Of a stretch of 10,380 nt of DNA, positions 1 through 7,249 are shown piece after piece. The stretch is from positions 1 through 10,380 of the forward strand of contig CADCDV010000026.1 in NCBI GenBank assembly GCA_902800255.1, read 5' to 3'. This stretch comes from an uncultured Erysipelotrichaceae bacterium. Its GTDB lineage: Bacteria; Bacillota_I; Bacilli_A; RFN20; CAG-826. Both the position numbers and the translations under genes were made by a program. The notes under the pieces were generated by a model. That model did no database searches. It saw nothing but the letters and a program-made list of their open reading frames with translations, and was not told the DNA's origin. Numbering within the stretch: position 1 is the stretch's first letter; each line of letters begins with the position of its first letter.

Positions 1-1371
1 ATCCAAGCGACCGACTTCCTTACCAACAAACTTCACTTCACCGATTACTCGACGACCACAATCGCCTACGAGCCGAATGCCTTAACCTTCGAAATCCCTG
101 TCAAAACCCCTGTGAATTCGCTTAAGATCACCTATTCTGGTGCCTCTGCTCCAGTGGTTTCCTACTTAAAGGCTGGATCAACCTATAGCGTTGTCCCAAG
201 CGATGTGAGCGCAGGCGTCAAGCGTTATGACATCACTGACATCGTCCTTGGTGATTCGATCAGCGTCACCTGCGATGGCAACATCAGCAAAGTCGAGCTC
301 ACCTTCGACACGAACGCCATCATCGGCATGAACAAAGAAAGACTCGACACCTACACGGCTGCGACTGACACCCATAAGGGCGCCATCAATAGCTTCCTTG
401 GTCTCGTTGAGAGACTTTGGGATGGCAGTGGATACATGGACCTCGGATCCAACCCATCTGCGATTGCCACCCTCTTCAACACCCCAGGCAACCTTACCGC
501 TCTTACGAACTTCGCGAAGAATGGCGATTCCATTTACACGAAGGTCTACGATGCGACCAACAAAGAAGCCTTAACCGGCGTCTACACCGGTGGTGATGTC
601 GTTCTCTCGAACCTTCTCCACTTCAATAACGGCGGTACTGACGTCAACCTCGCCAAGTACCTTCCAAACTATGACGATGACGATGCCACTAGCGTCTACA
701 AAGATCTCTACACCATCTTCGTCGGAGCCAACCAGAACGCTTTGACCCTCGAAGAGATCAGCGAAGTCACCCTTTGGCTTGATTCCAACGTCATGGATGT
801 CGCTTACTTCTATGGCGTCTATGAAGGTGCTAAGTCATCCGCTTATGGCATGCTCGCTGTCTCTAATGGCATCGATAGCATCCCAGCCTCACCAAAAGGC
901 ACAAGCCTCACTCAGTACATCACCCTCAGCGCCTCTCACGAATGGAATTCCTTCGAGAGCAAGTTCAAGAGCGGCTTCGGAAGAGTCTTCTATGAAGATA
1001 TGAAGGCTTACGCCAAAGGCAACCATCGCTTCAATAGCGGCAATAACCTTAGTGCCACCTCCTTCCGTCCAGCCGAGGACACTTATGAAGGTTTCATCGC
1101 CCTCATGAAGAATTCCTTGATCCCTCTCATGAGCAACATCAAGTCCATGAGCGTCTCGAACAAACCTGCATGCGCCACAACGATGAACGCCTTCTCCGGC
1201 TATAGCGCTTCGCCATACGCCGATGTCGTCGTCGCCTTCTATGAAGGAACCATCTACGAGTGCCTCCGTACCGCCGATGCAGCTCACTTCTTCACTCAGC
1301 CAACTGGCTACGCAACCCCATTTGGTGCCTCTGGTTACTTCGCGAACGCCGCCACAGTCTTCAGCGCTTAA
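1..1371 (+). CDS. Unrecognised, probably exported or surface protein (5' end missing)
   Basis: The frame is open from the first base of the window to TAA at 1369-1371, giving 456 visible residues, so the true start lies upstream; a GTG at 112 is merely internal. I do not recognise a family. The visible part is rich in Ser, Thr, Asn, Gly and Tyr, with alternating hydrophobic/polar stretches in the first 100 residues that look like beta-sandwich (for example LKITYSG and KVELTFD), followed by a more helical body. There is a short acidic run of four Asp near residue 227. I see no LPXTG-type sorting signal, no C-terminal membrane helix and no enzyme motif. The composition suggests an extracellular protein or lipoprotein, but the signal peptide would be in the missing part, so this is inference. 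Codons end in C very often (AAC, TTC, ACC, ATC, GCC), which may indicate high expression. Its stop overlaps the next start by one base. Confidence 0.75.
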   Translation: MQATDFLTNKLHFTDYSTTTIAYEPNALTFEIPVKTPVNSLKITYSGASAPVVSYLKAGSTYSVVPSDVSAGVKRYDITDIVLGDSISVTCDGNISKVELTFDTNAIIGMNKERLDTYTAATDTHKGAINSFLGLVERLWDGSGYMDLGSNPSAIATLFNTPGNLTALTNFAKNGDSIYTKVYDATNKEALTGVYTGGDVVLSNLLHFNNGGTDVNLAKYLPNYDDDDATSVYKDLYTIFVGANQNALTLEEISEVTLWLDSNVMDVAYFYGVYEGAKSSAYGMLAVSNGIDSIPASPKGTSLTQYITLSASHEWNSFESKFKSGFGRVFYEDMKAYAKGNHRFNSGNNLSATSFRPAEDTYEGFIALMKNSLIPLMSNIKSMSVSNKPACATTMNAFSGYSASPYADVVVAFYEGTIYECLRTADAAHFFTQPTGYATPFGASGYFANAATVFSA

Positions 1372-1976
1372 TGAACTACCCTTTCGCCAAACACATATAT
1401 GAATTCGTGATCTTAGGATCTCGTTTCATCGGCCTCGTTATCCCTTTCGACGATGAAAAGGAAATCGGAGGCCTTTTGGCTAAGGTGAGGGAAGAATACC
1501 CTAAGGCCACGCATTACCCATATGCGGCAAGGCTCCTTCCTTTCGAAAGGTGCAGCGACGAAGGCGAACCTGCTAGAAGCACAGGCCTTCCTCTCCTTGA
1601 GATTCTTCGAGGAAGAGAAGTGGACCACGTCCTCCTTGTCGTCGTCCGTTACTTCGGTGGAACGAAGCTTGGCTTAGGAAGACTAACAAGAACCTACCGC
1701 GACGTTGGTCTCAAAGCGGTGGAAGAAACCGATATGGCCGACCTCGTTGAAGGATATGAAGCCACCCTCTCCATGGGATATAGCGACTATTCCTCGTTCG
1801 AGAAGGAGTGCCAACGCCTAAACGTAACTATCTCTGATGCCTCATTTTTAGAGAAAGTTTCTCTAAAGGTCTCTGGCGATGCTAAGATAGTTAAGCCTCT
1901 AGTTGAGAAGCATTCGAACCATATCGATATAGAAGACCAAAAAGAATCCTTAGTGAAAAGGAGAAGACAAATATGA
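1371..1976 (+). CDS. yigZ: YigZ / IMPACT (UPF0029) family protein
   Basis: The predicted protein has 201 residues, close to the roughly 200-residue family norm. The family signature is clear: DEGEPARSTGLPLLEIL at residues 63-79, matching the DDGEPAGTAGKPML type motif, then VVVRYFGGTKLGLGRL at 90-105. The N-terminal HIYEFVILGSRFIG matches the conserved K-S-R-F-I start region, which fixes the start at the ATG at 1371; a longer frame reaching back to 1260 lies inside the previous gene and is not supported. Residues 130-180 fit the second, alpha/beta C-terminal domain of bacterial YigZ. The C-terminus is basic (KRRRQI). The eukaryotic relative IMPACT/Yih1 regulates the eIF2 kinase Gcn2; the bacterial role is poorly defined, with translation- or ribosome-linked roles suggested for the family. 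There is no Shine-Dalgarno before the ATG, and its first base is the last base of the upstream TAA, so re-initiation by coupled ribosomes is likely. The gene ends in TGA, showing TGA is a stop here. Confidence 0.9.
   Translation: MNYPFAKHIYEFVILGSRFIGLVIPFDDEKEIGGLLAKVREEYPKATHYPYAARLLPFERCSDEGEPARSTGLPLLEILRGREVDHVLLVVVRYFGGTKLGLGRLTRTYRDVGLKAVEETDMADLVEGYEATLSMGYSDYSSFEKECQRLNVTISDASFLEKVSLKVSGDAKIVKPLVEKHSNHIDIEDQKESLVKRRRQI
1958..1963 (+). promoter_or_regulatory. Ribosome binding site of the M24 peptidase gene
   Basis: AAGGAG inside the last codons of yigZ lies 9 bases before the ATG at 1973. It is the only strong Shine-Dalgarno in the first block, so the peptidase can be initiated independently as well as by coupling through the ATGA overlap. 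The same bases encode the basic tail of YigZ. Confidence 0.75.
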
Positions 1977-3259
1977 TCAGTCCAAACGAATATGCCGAAA
2001 GAAGGCAAAGAGCCGTCAATTTGATGGAATCCCCAAGCGTCATGATCCTTTATAGCGGAGTCGAGAAAGTCTCTTCCGCCGATGAAGGATATCCTTTTGA
2101 GGTCAACCGCAATTTCTATTACCTTACTGGCATCGATCAGCCTGATAGCGTCCTCCTTCTTTTAAACAGCGAAGGCGAGATGAAGGAATTCCTTTTCATT
2201 AGCCCATATGATGAAAGAAAAGAGAAGTGGTACGGAAAGAGGCTTAAGAGCGACGAGGCTAGCGCGATTAGCGGAATCAGCAACGTCATGACCAACCTTT
2301 CTCTCCAAGCCAAACTCGAGCTCATCCTTGGCGAAGACGCCTATGGCGAGATCAAACGCGTCTATCTCGACCTCGACCGTGAAATCAAAATTACCGATGA
2401 CACCGACACTAGAGAGATGAAACGCGTCATCGAGAATACCTATAGCGACGTCATCGTTAATGATGCTTTCCCTCTTATCACCACTTTGCGTCTAAGAAAG
2501 AGCGCTCGTGAAATCGACGAGCTTAGAGAAGCCATCAGGGTCACTAGACTCGGTATCTATTCCATCTGGGCCAATATGAAAGATGGCAAGAAAGAATATG
2601 AATTAGCCGACGTCTTCCATCACACGATCAACGATGAGTCCGGTTATCAAGGCACTGCCTTCAACACCATCATGGCCGCTGGAAGAAATGCCGCCATCCT
2701 CCATTACCCAAACCCACAAGGGCAGATGAAGGACGGAGACCTCTTACTTTGTGACCTTGGCTCCAGACATAACTATTACTGCGCCGACGTCACTAGATGC
2801 GCCCCGGTAAACGGCAAGTTCAGCGATTACCAAAGACTCATCTATAGCATCGTCCTTGGCTGCAACAAGATGATCGCCTCAATCGCTAAGCCAGGATTAA
2901 CGATCGAAGAACTTCAGAACCGCACTGTCGAATATCTTGCCAGCGAATGCCTTAGATATGGCATCATCGAGAAGAAGGAAGATATCTCGAAGTATTACTT
3001 CCATGGCGTCAGCCACCTAATTGGCTTAGATACCCATGACCCATACAAAACGCCTCTCTCAACCGAATCGAAAAAGATCCCTCTTGAGCCAGGCATGGTC
3101 ATCAGCGACGAGCCAGGCTTATACATCGCCGAGAAGAATATCGGTGTCCGTATCGAAGACGATTTGCTCATCACGAGAACGGGCTGCGAAGTCCTCACCA
3201 AAGACATCGTCAAAGAGATTGATGACATTGAGGCGAGACTTGCTTCCTTAAAGAGATAA
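1973..3259 (+). CDS. pepP: M24 family metallopeptidase, Xaa-Pro aminopeptidase (aminopeptidase P) type
   Basis: The protein has 428 residues, typical of bacterial aminopeptidase P. Residues 1 to about 135 fit the aminopeptidase P N-terminal domain (NRNFYYLTGIDQPDS at 45-59). Residues from about 180 form the pita-bread catalytic domain. All five metal ligands can be placed: Asp261 (CDLGS), Asp272 (CADVTR), His348 (HGVSHLIGLDTHD), Glu380 (SDEPG) and Glu395 (RIEDD). His244 (ILHYPN) and His355 fit the two further catalytic histidines. The family removes an N-terminal residue preceding proline from peptides, normally in the cytoplasm with two Mn2+ ions, and no signal peptide is visible, so turnover of proline-containing peptides is the likely job. 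A dipeptidase of the PepQ type is an alternative, but the N-terminal domain and length favour aminopeptidase P. The start overlaps yigZ by four bases (ATGA) and has a good ribosome binding site. A terminator follows the stop. Confidence 0.92.
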   Translation: MISPNEYAERRQRAVNLMESPSVMILYSGVEKVSSADEGYPFEVNRNFYYLTGIDQPDSVLLLLNSEGEMKEFLFISPYDERKEKWYGKRLKSDEASAISGISNVMTNLSLQAKLELILGEDAYGEIKRVYLDLDREIKITDDTDTREMKRVIENTYSDVIVNDAFPLITTLRLRKSAREIDELREAIRVTRLGIYSIWANMKDGKKEYELADVFHHTINDESGYQGTAFNTIMAAGRNAAILHYPNPQGQMKDGDLLLCDLGSRHNYYCADVTRCAPVNGKFSDYQRLIYSIVLGCNKMIASIAKPGLTIEELQNRTVEYLASECLRYGIIEKKEDISKYYFHGVSHLIGLDTHDPYKTPLSTESKKIPLEPGMVISDEPGLYIAEKNIGVRIEDDLLITRTGCEVLTKDIVKEIDDIEARLASLKR

Positions 3260-3266
3260 AACAAAC

Positions 3267-3303
3267 AAAATCCACAGCAAAACCGCCGTGGATTTTTTCT
3301 TTT
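3267..3303 (+). terminator. Rho-independent terminator after the peptidase gene
   Basis: A perfect 9-bp stem (AAAATCCAC at 3267-3275 pairing with GTGGATTTT at 3288-3296) encloses a 12-base loop and runs into a T-rich tail at 3293-3303 broken by a single C. It starts seven bases after the TAA and separates the first block from the glpK block. The stem is AT-rich at its base, so the closing A-T pairs also form part of the U-tract. Confidence 0.85.
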
Positions 3304-3346
3304 CGCCTAATTCTTTGAATCTCTTCTACGCGCTCGCACAAAGGGA

Positions 3347-3352
3347 TATAAT
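3347..3352 (+). promoter_or_regulatory. Promoter -10 box of glpK-addB-addA
   Basis: A perfect TATAAT lies in the short gap after the terminator. No good -35 is found: at 17-bp spacing the hexamer is TTCTAC (3324-3329), with only two matches, and the better TTGAAT at 3315-3320 is 26 bp away, which is too far. There is no TG extension before the box. The expected transcription start, six or seven bases after the box, falls on or next to the ATG at 3359, implying a leaderless or nearly leaderless message. Confidence 0.6.
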
Positions 3353-3358
3353 TTAAGC

Positions 3359-4756
3359 ATGGAAAAATACATAATCGCTATCGACCAAGGCACGACCTCG
3401 ACTCGCGCCATTCTAATCTCCAACAAAGGCGAAGAACTTGAGATGGCCCAACGCCCTCTTGATTGCCTTTATCCAGAGCCAGGATGGGTTGAACAAGACC
3501 CTGATCAGCTTTGGGTAAGCGCCGTCGACGTCATCAACGAGCTCATGATCAAAGCCAACATCACCTACGAACAAGTAGCGGGCTTTGGCATCACCAACCA
3601 ACGTGAGACGACAATCGTCTGGGACAAGAACACCGGCAAAGCCATCTATCCTGCAATCGTCTGGCAATCAAGGCAAACTCAGCCTATCTGTCAACGCTAC
3701 ATGGACAAAGATGAGCTTATCCGTTCCAAAACCGGATTAAGAATCAACCCATATTTCAGCGCTTCGAAGATCCGCTTCATCCTCGAAAAGGTTCCAGGTG
3801 CTGAGGAGAAGATGAATAATGGCGACCTTATGTTTGGCACCGTCGATTCCTGGCTACCGTCCATCGGGGTAAACGGCACGAAGGTCACATCGTCGAGGCT
3901 CTTCGGGGTCGTCGTCGGGAACGCCGTCAAGTATGGCGAAGCGAGCTTCTTTCGTGGTCATATCCACATCTATGGCGTGGCTGGCGACCAGCAAGCCGCC
4001 TTATTCGGACAGTGCTGTTTCGACAAAGGCGAGAGCAAGAATACCTATGGTACCGGTTGCTTCATGCTTATGAACATCGGCGAAACCCCAATCATCTCCA
4101 AGAACGGCCTTCTTACCACAGTCGGTTGGAGAATCGGTGGCAAGACCACGTACGCCCTCGAAGGTTCAGTCTTCATCGGTGGCGCGGCAGTGCAGTGGCT
4201 TCGCGATGAGATGGATTGGTTCAAAGAATCAAGCATGTGCGAAGAATACGCGCAAAGAAAACCTGATACCAATGGCGTTTATGTAGTTCCAGCTTTCGTT
4301 GGTCTTGGCACCCCATATTGGGATGATGATGCCCGTGGCGCCATCTTCGGATTAACCCGTGGCGCAGATCGTCACAATATCACCAGAGCCACCCTCTATA
4401 GCATTGCTTATCAATCTAGAGACGTCTTTGACACGATGGTCAAGGATTCTGGACTCTCACTCAAAACCCTTAGGGTTGATGGTGGAGCATCCGCCAACGC
4501 CCTTCTTATGCAATTCCAGAGCGATATCCTCCAGTGTGAGGTCTCTCTCCCGAAATGCATCCAGACCACAGCCTTAGGCGCTGGCTACCTTGCTGGCCTT
4601 GCCTGCGGCTTCTTCGCCGACTACAAAGACATCCTTTCCTATCATCAGGAAGCGAAACGCTACAGCCCAAAGATGGAGAAAGAGGAAGCCGAGTCTTTAT
4701 ACGAAGGCTGGGTCGAAGCTGTTAAAGCCACAAGAGCCTACAAACCGAAACATTAA
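3359..4756 (+). CDS. glpK: Glycerol kinase with a shortened internal region
   Basis: GlpK is a cytoplasmic FGGY-family kinase that phosphorylates glycerol to glycerol 3-phosphate with ATP. Recognisable motifs are AIDQGTTSTRA (residues 7-17, phosphate binding), NQRETT (80-85), IVWQSRQT (100-107), INPYFSASK (129-137), VAGDQQAALFGQ (207-218), NTYGTGCFML (228-237), YALEGS (265-270), VVPAFVGLGTPYWD (309-322) and RVDGGASAN (372-380). Glycerol-contact residues are kept: Arg82, Glu83, Trp102, Tyr132, Asp210 (catalytic base) and Phe235. It has 465 residues against about 495-500 for the family. The whole difference lies between GTVDSWL (160-166) and GVAGDQQ (206-212): 39 residues here against about 71 in Firmicutes GlpK, with the usual TDYSNASRT and following LPEV region missing or unrecognisable. 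Activity is therefore uncertain. There is no glpF or glpD in the window. The ATG is placed by the conserved N-terminus; AAGGGA at 3341-3346 sits about 12 bases upstream, long for a ribosome binding site and inside the core promoter. Confidence 0.9.
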   Translation: MEKYIIAIDQGTTSTRAILISNKGEELEMAQRPLDCLYPEPGWVEQDPDQLWVSAVDVINELMIKANITYEQVAGFGITNQRETTIVWDKNTGKAIYPAIVWQSRQTQPICQRYMDKDELIRSKTGLRINPYFSASKIRFILEKVPGAEEKMNNGDLMFGTVDSWLPSIGVNGTKVTSSRLFGVVVGNAVKYGEASFFRGHIHIYGVAGDQQAALFGQCCFDKGESKNTYGTGCFMLMNIGETPIISKNGLLTTVGWRIGGKTTYALEGSVFIGGAAVQWLRDEMDWFKESSMCEEYAQRKPDTNGVYVVPAFVGLGTPYWDDDARGAIFGLTRGADRHNITRATLYSIAYQSRDVFDTMVKDSGLSLKTLRVDGGASANALLMQFQSDILQCEVSLPKCIQTTALGAGYLAGLACGFFADYKDILSYHQEAKRYSPKMEKEEAESLYEGWVEAVKATRAYKPKH

Positions 4757-4764
4757 GCGAATAA

Positions 4765-7245
4765 ATGCCTTACCTTTTTACACCTGAAAAAAAGCATATC
4801 GTCATCGCTCATCCGTCAAGAAAGAATTACTACCTCAAGAAGAAGTACAAAAACCCTTATCTTGACCTTACTGTCATGAGTCTCCCTGAACTTAGGGCCC
4901 TTTTCGACTACAACTACGATGACCGCGCTTTAAGGTTCCTATTAGGAAAAGGCTACAAATACCTTGTCGCCAAAGATCTTCTTGAGGCTTTCGTCGCCCC
5001 GAATTTCGATAGTGGCGTGGAAGTCAAAGAGTACGCTTCCTTAAGGGACGAGCTAATCAAAAACAAACTCCTTTTCAAGACTGCTTACCCCGAGAAGACT
5101 TTTGAGAACGCTCACGTCCTTATAAGCGGTTACTACAATGAAGGGGAGACCATCATCAAATATTTGAACCGCGTCCCTGGCTTTCTCCAAATCGATTATG
5201 AGATTGAAGATCACAAAGATCCTTCGGCGAACGAAATCAACAAATTCATCGACCCATATGAGGAACTTCATTTCGTCTATAACAAAATCTGTTACGACAT
5301 CGATGTGAATAAGACTCCAACCGACATCATCTATGTCTATGGTCTTTCTGCCGATTACGTTCCTCTCATCAATGAGTTCAACAAGATGTATGGAATCACC
5401 ATTGGCATGAAACTCAAAGAAAGACTTTATGACCAAGGCATCTATAAGTGTTTCAGAGAGAAATATCTTGAGAGCGGTTTGGAAGACGCCATCTCCCTCA
5501 TGAGAGAGAAATACCCAGAAGAAAAAGATGGCGACACGATTGAGAGATTTACCCGCGAATTTGCGGTCGTTTTCGAAAAAGACCCAGCAAAAACCCTCTC
5601 AATTTACGATGATATCGCCAAAGAAAAAGAGCCATATGACCCTAAATACAAAGGCTTGATTGAGGTTCTTGATGAGCCTGTTTGCCCGCCAGACGGTCAT
5701 CTCTATTGCCTCAACTTCTCTATGGGAACCTACCCAACGGTGAGTAATGAATCAGGACTATTCAGCGACAAGGAAAAAGCCCTCATCGGACTCACGACCT
5801 CAAAAGAGAAATCGCTTAATGACAGCGTGAGGGTGGAAGCTCTTCTTAAGAACAACTGCGTCAAACTTATCACCTTCTATGAATTAGGCTTCGATAACCA
5901 TCTTTTTCTCTCTGGATTCAAGACCAAGTACAAAATGAATGTCGTCTCTAATCCTGTGGCAGAGGATAAGAATGGCCCATACGAGTACGCCCACGATAAA
6001 GGCGGATTCCTTTTTGCCGCGCTTGAAGATGAGTACGTCAATTACTTGACCGACGATAAGAGAAGAGAAGCCTATAAGAGAGTCTCGGAGTTAGACGGAT
6101 ATAGGAAATACGACTACACCTTCAAAGGAAAGAAGATCCTTAGAGCCGACAGGAAGTATTCGGCTTCGAAATTAGAGAATTATAATTCTTGCCCATTCAA
6201 GTACCTTCTCAATAACGTCTTCTATCTCGATGACTCTCCATCTTCCTTCCCGGCAAGAATCGGAAACGTCTTCCATAAGACCCTTGAGATGTACCACACT
6301 GACCGTTCCTTCGATTTTGATAAGGCCTATGATCTAGCGGTCGCTTACGAAGAAGGCTCAATTCCAGATCCAAAAGCCAATCCTCACGATAAGAAGGTCC
6401 CTTTCACCGAAAAAGAGAAAGCCCTCATCAATAACCTCCGTCCTTATTGCTCCAAGTCTCTTGATTTCCAAAAGAAATATGAGGAGAACCTCAAGAACCG
6501 CAAAGTCACCGCTGAAGGCGAGTTCAACATCAAATTCGACGATATAACGGTCACGGGAAGATATGACAAAGTCATCACCTTCGATTTCAATTCGGAAAGA
6601 TACGCCTTGATCGTCGATTATAAGACCGGCGGAACTAAGTTCGAAGAAGCCCTCTTTAATGAGTTTGGCATGTCTTTGCAACTTCCGATATATGCCTTCG
6701 CTTTAGAGAAAGAAAAGGCAAGCTTTGATAATGCCAAAATCGCTGGTTTATTCATCTCACCGGTTCTTGCCTATACTTTGACCAAAGACACAAAGAACAT
6801 TAAGAAGACGATGGCCGAAATCGACCAGAGCCAGTCAAGGCTCATGGGTCTATATCTTAGCGATATGTCTTTTGCCCGCGTCCTTGATCCAGGTCTAACC
6901 TCTGGGAGCAGCGCGGTCGTAGATAGTTGCGAAATCAAAAAAGACGATGGAGGATTCATCCAAAGGTCCGATTTCCCAAAGAACAAGACTAGTGACGAGT
7001 TCCATGATTTAGCCGAGAAAGCGGAAGAGATAATTCGCAAAGCGGACACTTCCATCATGGAAGGTCATTTCGAAATCGACCCAACCATCGTGAAGGGGAA
7101 GAAGTACCCTTGCAAGAATTGTCCTTTCCACGATGTATGTTTCGTCGATAAGAAGAAATTAACTGCCAAAAACATCAGCAAAAACAATATGGATCCTGAT
7201 TCCGATGAGGATGAAGAGGAAATTGAGGTAGAGGAAGAGGAGTAA
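4765..7245 (+). CDS. addB: AddB/RexB subunit of the AddAB helicase-nuclease, Walker-less form
   Basis: The protein has 826 residues. The C-terminal PD-(D/E)XK nuclease domain is clear: His504 (NVFHKTLEMYH), Asp601 (GRYDKVI), Asp618 and Lys620 (LIVDYKTGG), then the QxxxY motif QLPIY at 639-643. The four AddB-type cysteines that hold a 4Fe-4S cluster are present: Cys476 (NYNSCPFKY) before the nuclease core, and Cys783, Cys786, Cys792 (CKNCPFHDVC) after it. Residues 313-345 resemble the late helicase-like part of AddB (LNFSMGTYP then GLFSDKEKAL). The N-terminus has no GxxGxGKT; HIVIAHPSRKN occupies that place. B. subtilis AddB has about 1,160 residues and a Walker A, so this is a reduced form, as I recall for lactic-acid-bacterial RexB. 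With AddA it would resect double-strand breaks for RecA. A very acidic tail (808-826) ends the protein. TAA at 4762-4764 lies in frame directly before the ATG, so the start cannot be further upstream. It is 8 bases from glpK without a Shine-Dalgarno. Confidence 0.88.
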   Translation: MPYLFTPEKKHIVIAHPSRKNYYLKKKYKNPYLDLTVMSLPELRALFDYNYDDRALRFLLGKGYKYLVAKDLLEAFVAPNFDSGVEVKEYASLRDELIKNKLLFKTAYPEKTFENAHVLISGYYNEGETIIKYLNRVPGFLQIDYEIEDHKDPSANEINKFIDPYEELHFVYNKICYDIDVNKTPTDIIYVYGLSADYVPLINEFNKMYGITIGMKLKERLYDQGIYKCFREKYLESGLEDAISLMREKYPEEKDGDTIERFTREFAVVFEKDPAKTLSIYDDIAKEKEPYDPKYKGLIEVLDEPVCPPDGHLYCLNFSMGTYPTVSNESGLFSDKEKALIGLTTSKEKSLNDSVRVEALLKNNCVKLITFYELGFDNHLFLSGFKTKYKMNVVSNPVAEDKNGPYEYAHDKGGFLFAALEDEYVNYLTDDKRREAYKRVSELDGYRKYDYTFKGKKILRADRKYSASKLENYNSCPFKYLLNNVFYLDDSPSSFPARIGNVFHKTLEMYHTDRSFDFDKAYDLAVAYEEGSIPDPKANPHDKKVPFTEKEKALINNLRPYCSKSLDFQKKYEENLKNRKVTAEGEFNIKFDDITVTGRYDKVITFDFNSERYALIVDYKTGGTKFEEALFNEFGMSLQLPIYAFALEKEKASFDNAKIAGLFISPVLAYTLTKDTKNIKKTMAEIDQSQSRLMGLYLSDMSFARVLDPGLTSGSSAVVDSCEIKKDDGGFIQRSDFPKNKTSDEFHDLAEKAEEIIRKADTSIMEGHFEIDPTIVKGKKYPCKNCPFHDVCFVDKKKLTAKNISKNNMDPDSDEDEEEIEVEEEE
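7236..7242 (+). promoter_or_regulatory. Ribosome binding site of addA within the glutamate tail of addB
   Basis: AGAGGAG, made by glutamate codons at the very end of addB, sits seven bases before the addA ATG at 7250. Several further GAGGA-like units lie just upstream because the tail is nearly all GAG, GAA and GAT codons. Confidence 0.8.
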
Positions 7246-7249
7246 GAAG

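Noticed and set aside
889..1287. Open minus-strand frame of 132 codons opposite the first gene
   Set aside because: The plus-strand frame is open across the whole region with consistent codon use, and the minus-strand product has no recognisable motif; it is a shadow of C-ending codons.
1260..1370. 37-codon N-terminal extension of yigZ
   Set aside because: It lies wholly within the upstream gene in another frame, and family similarity starts right after the ATG at 1371.
3324..3346. Possible catabolite-repression operator (cre-like CGCG core) between the terminator and glpK
   Set aside because: The stretch TCTACGCGCTCGCACA is only loosely palindromic and fits the cre consensus poorly at several fixed positions.
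3697..3930. Minus-strand gene inside glpK, over the anomalous segment
   Set aside because: No family motif, no ribosome binding site that I can support, and most of its length is antisense to well-conserved GlpK blocks; kept only as a possible trace of inversion in the findings.
3855..3965. Compensated frameshifts restoring a normal GlpK segment
   Set aside because: Reading both other forward frames gives no stretch convincingly matching the missing TDYSNASRT region; only scattered single-residue matches appear.
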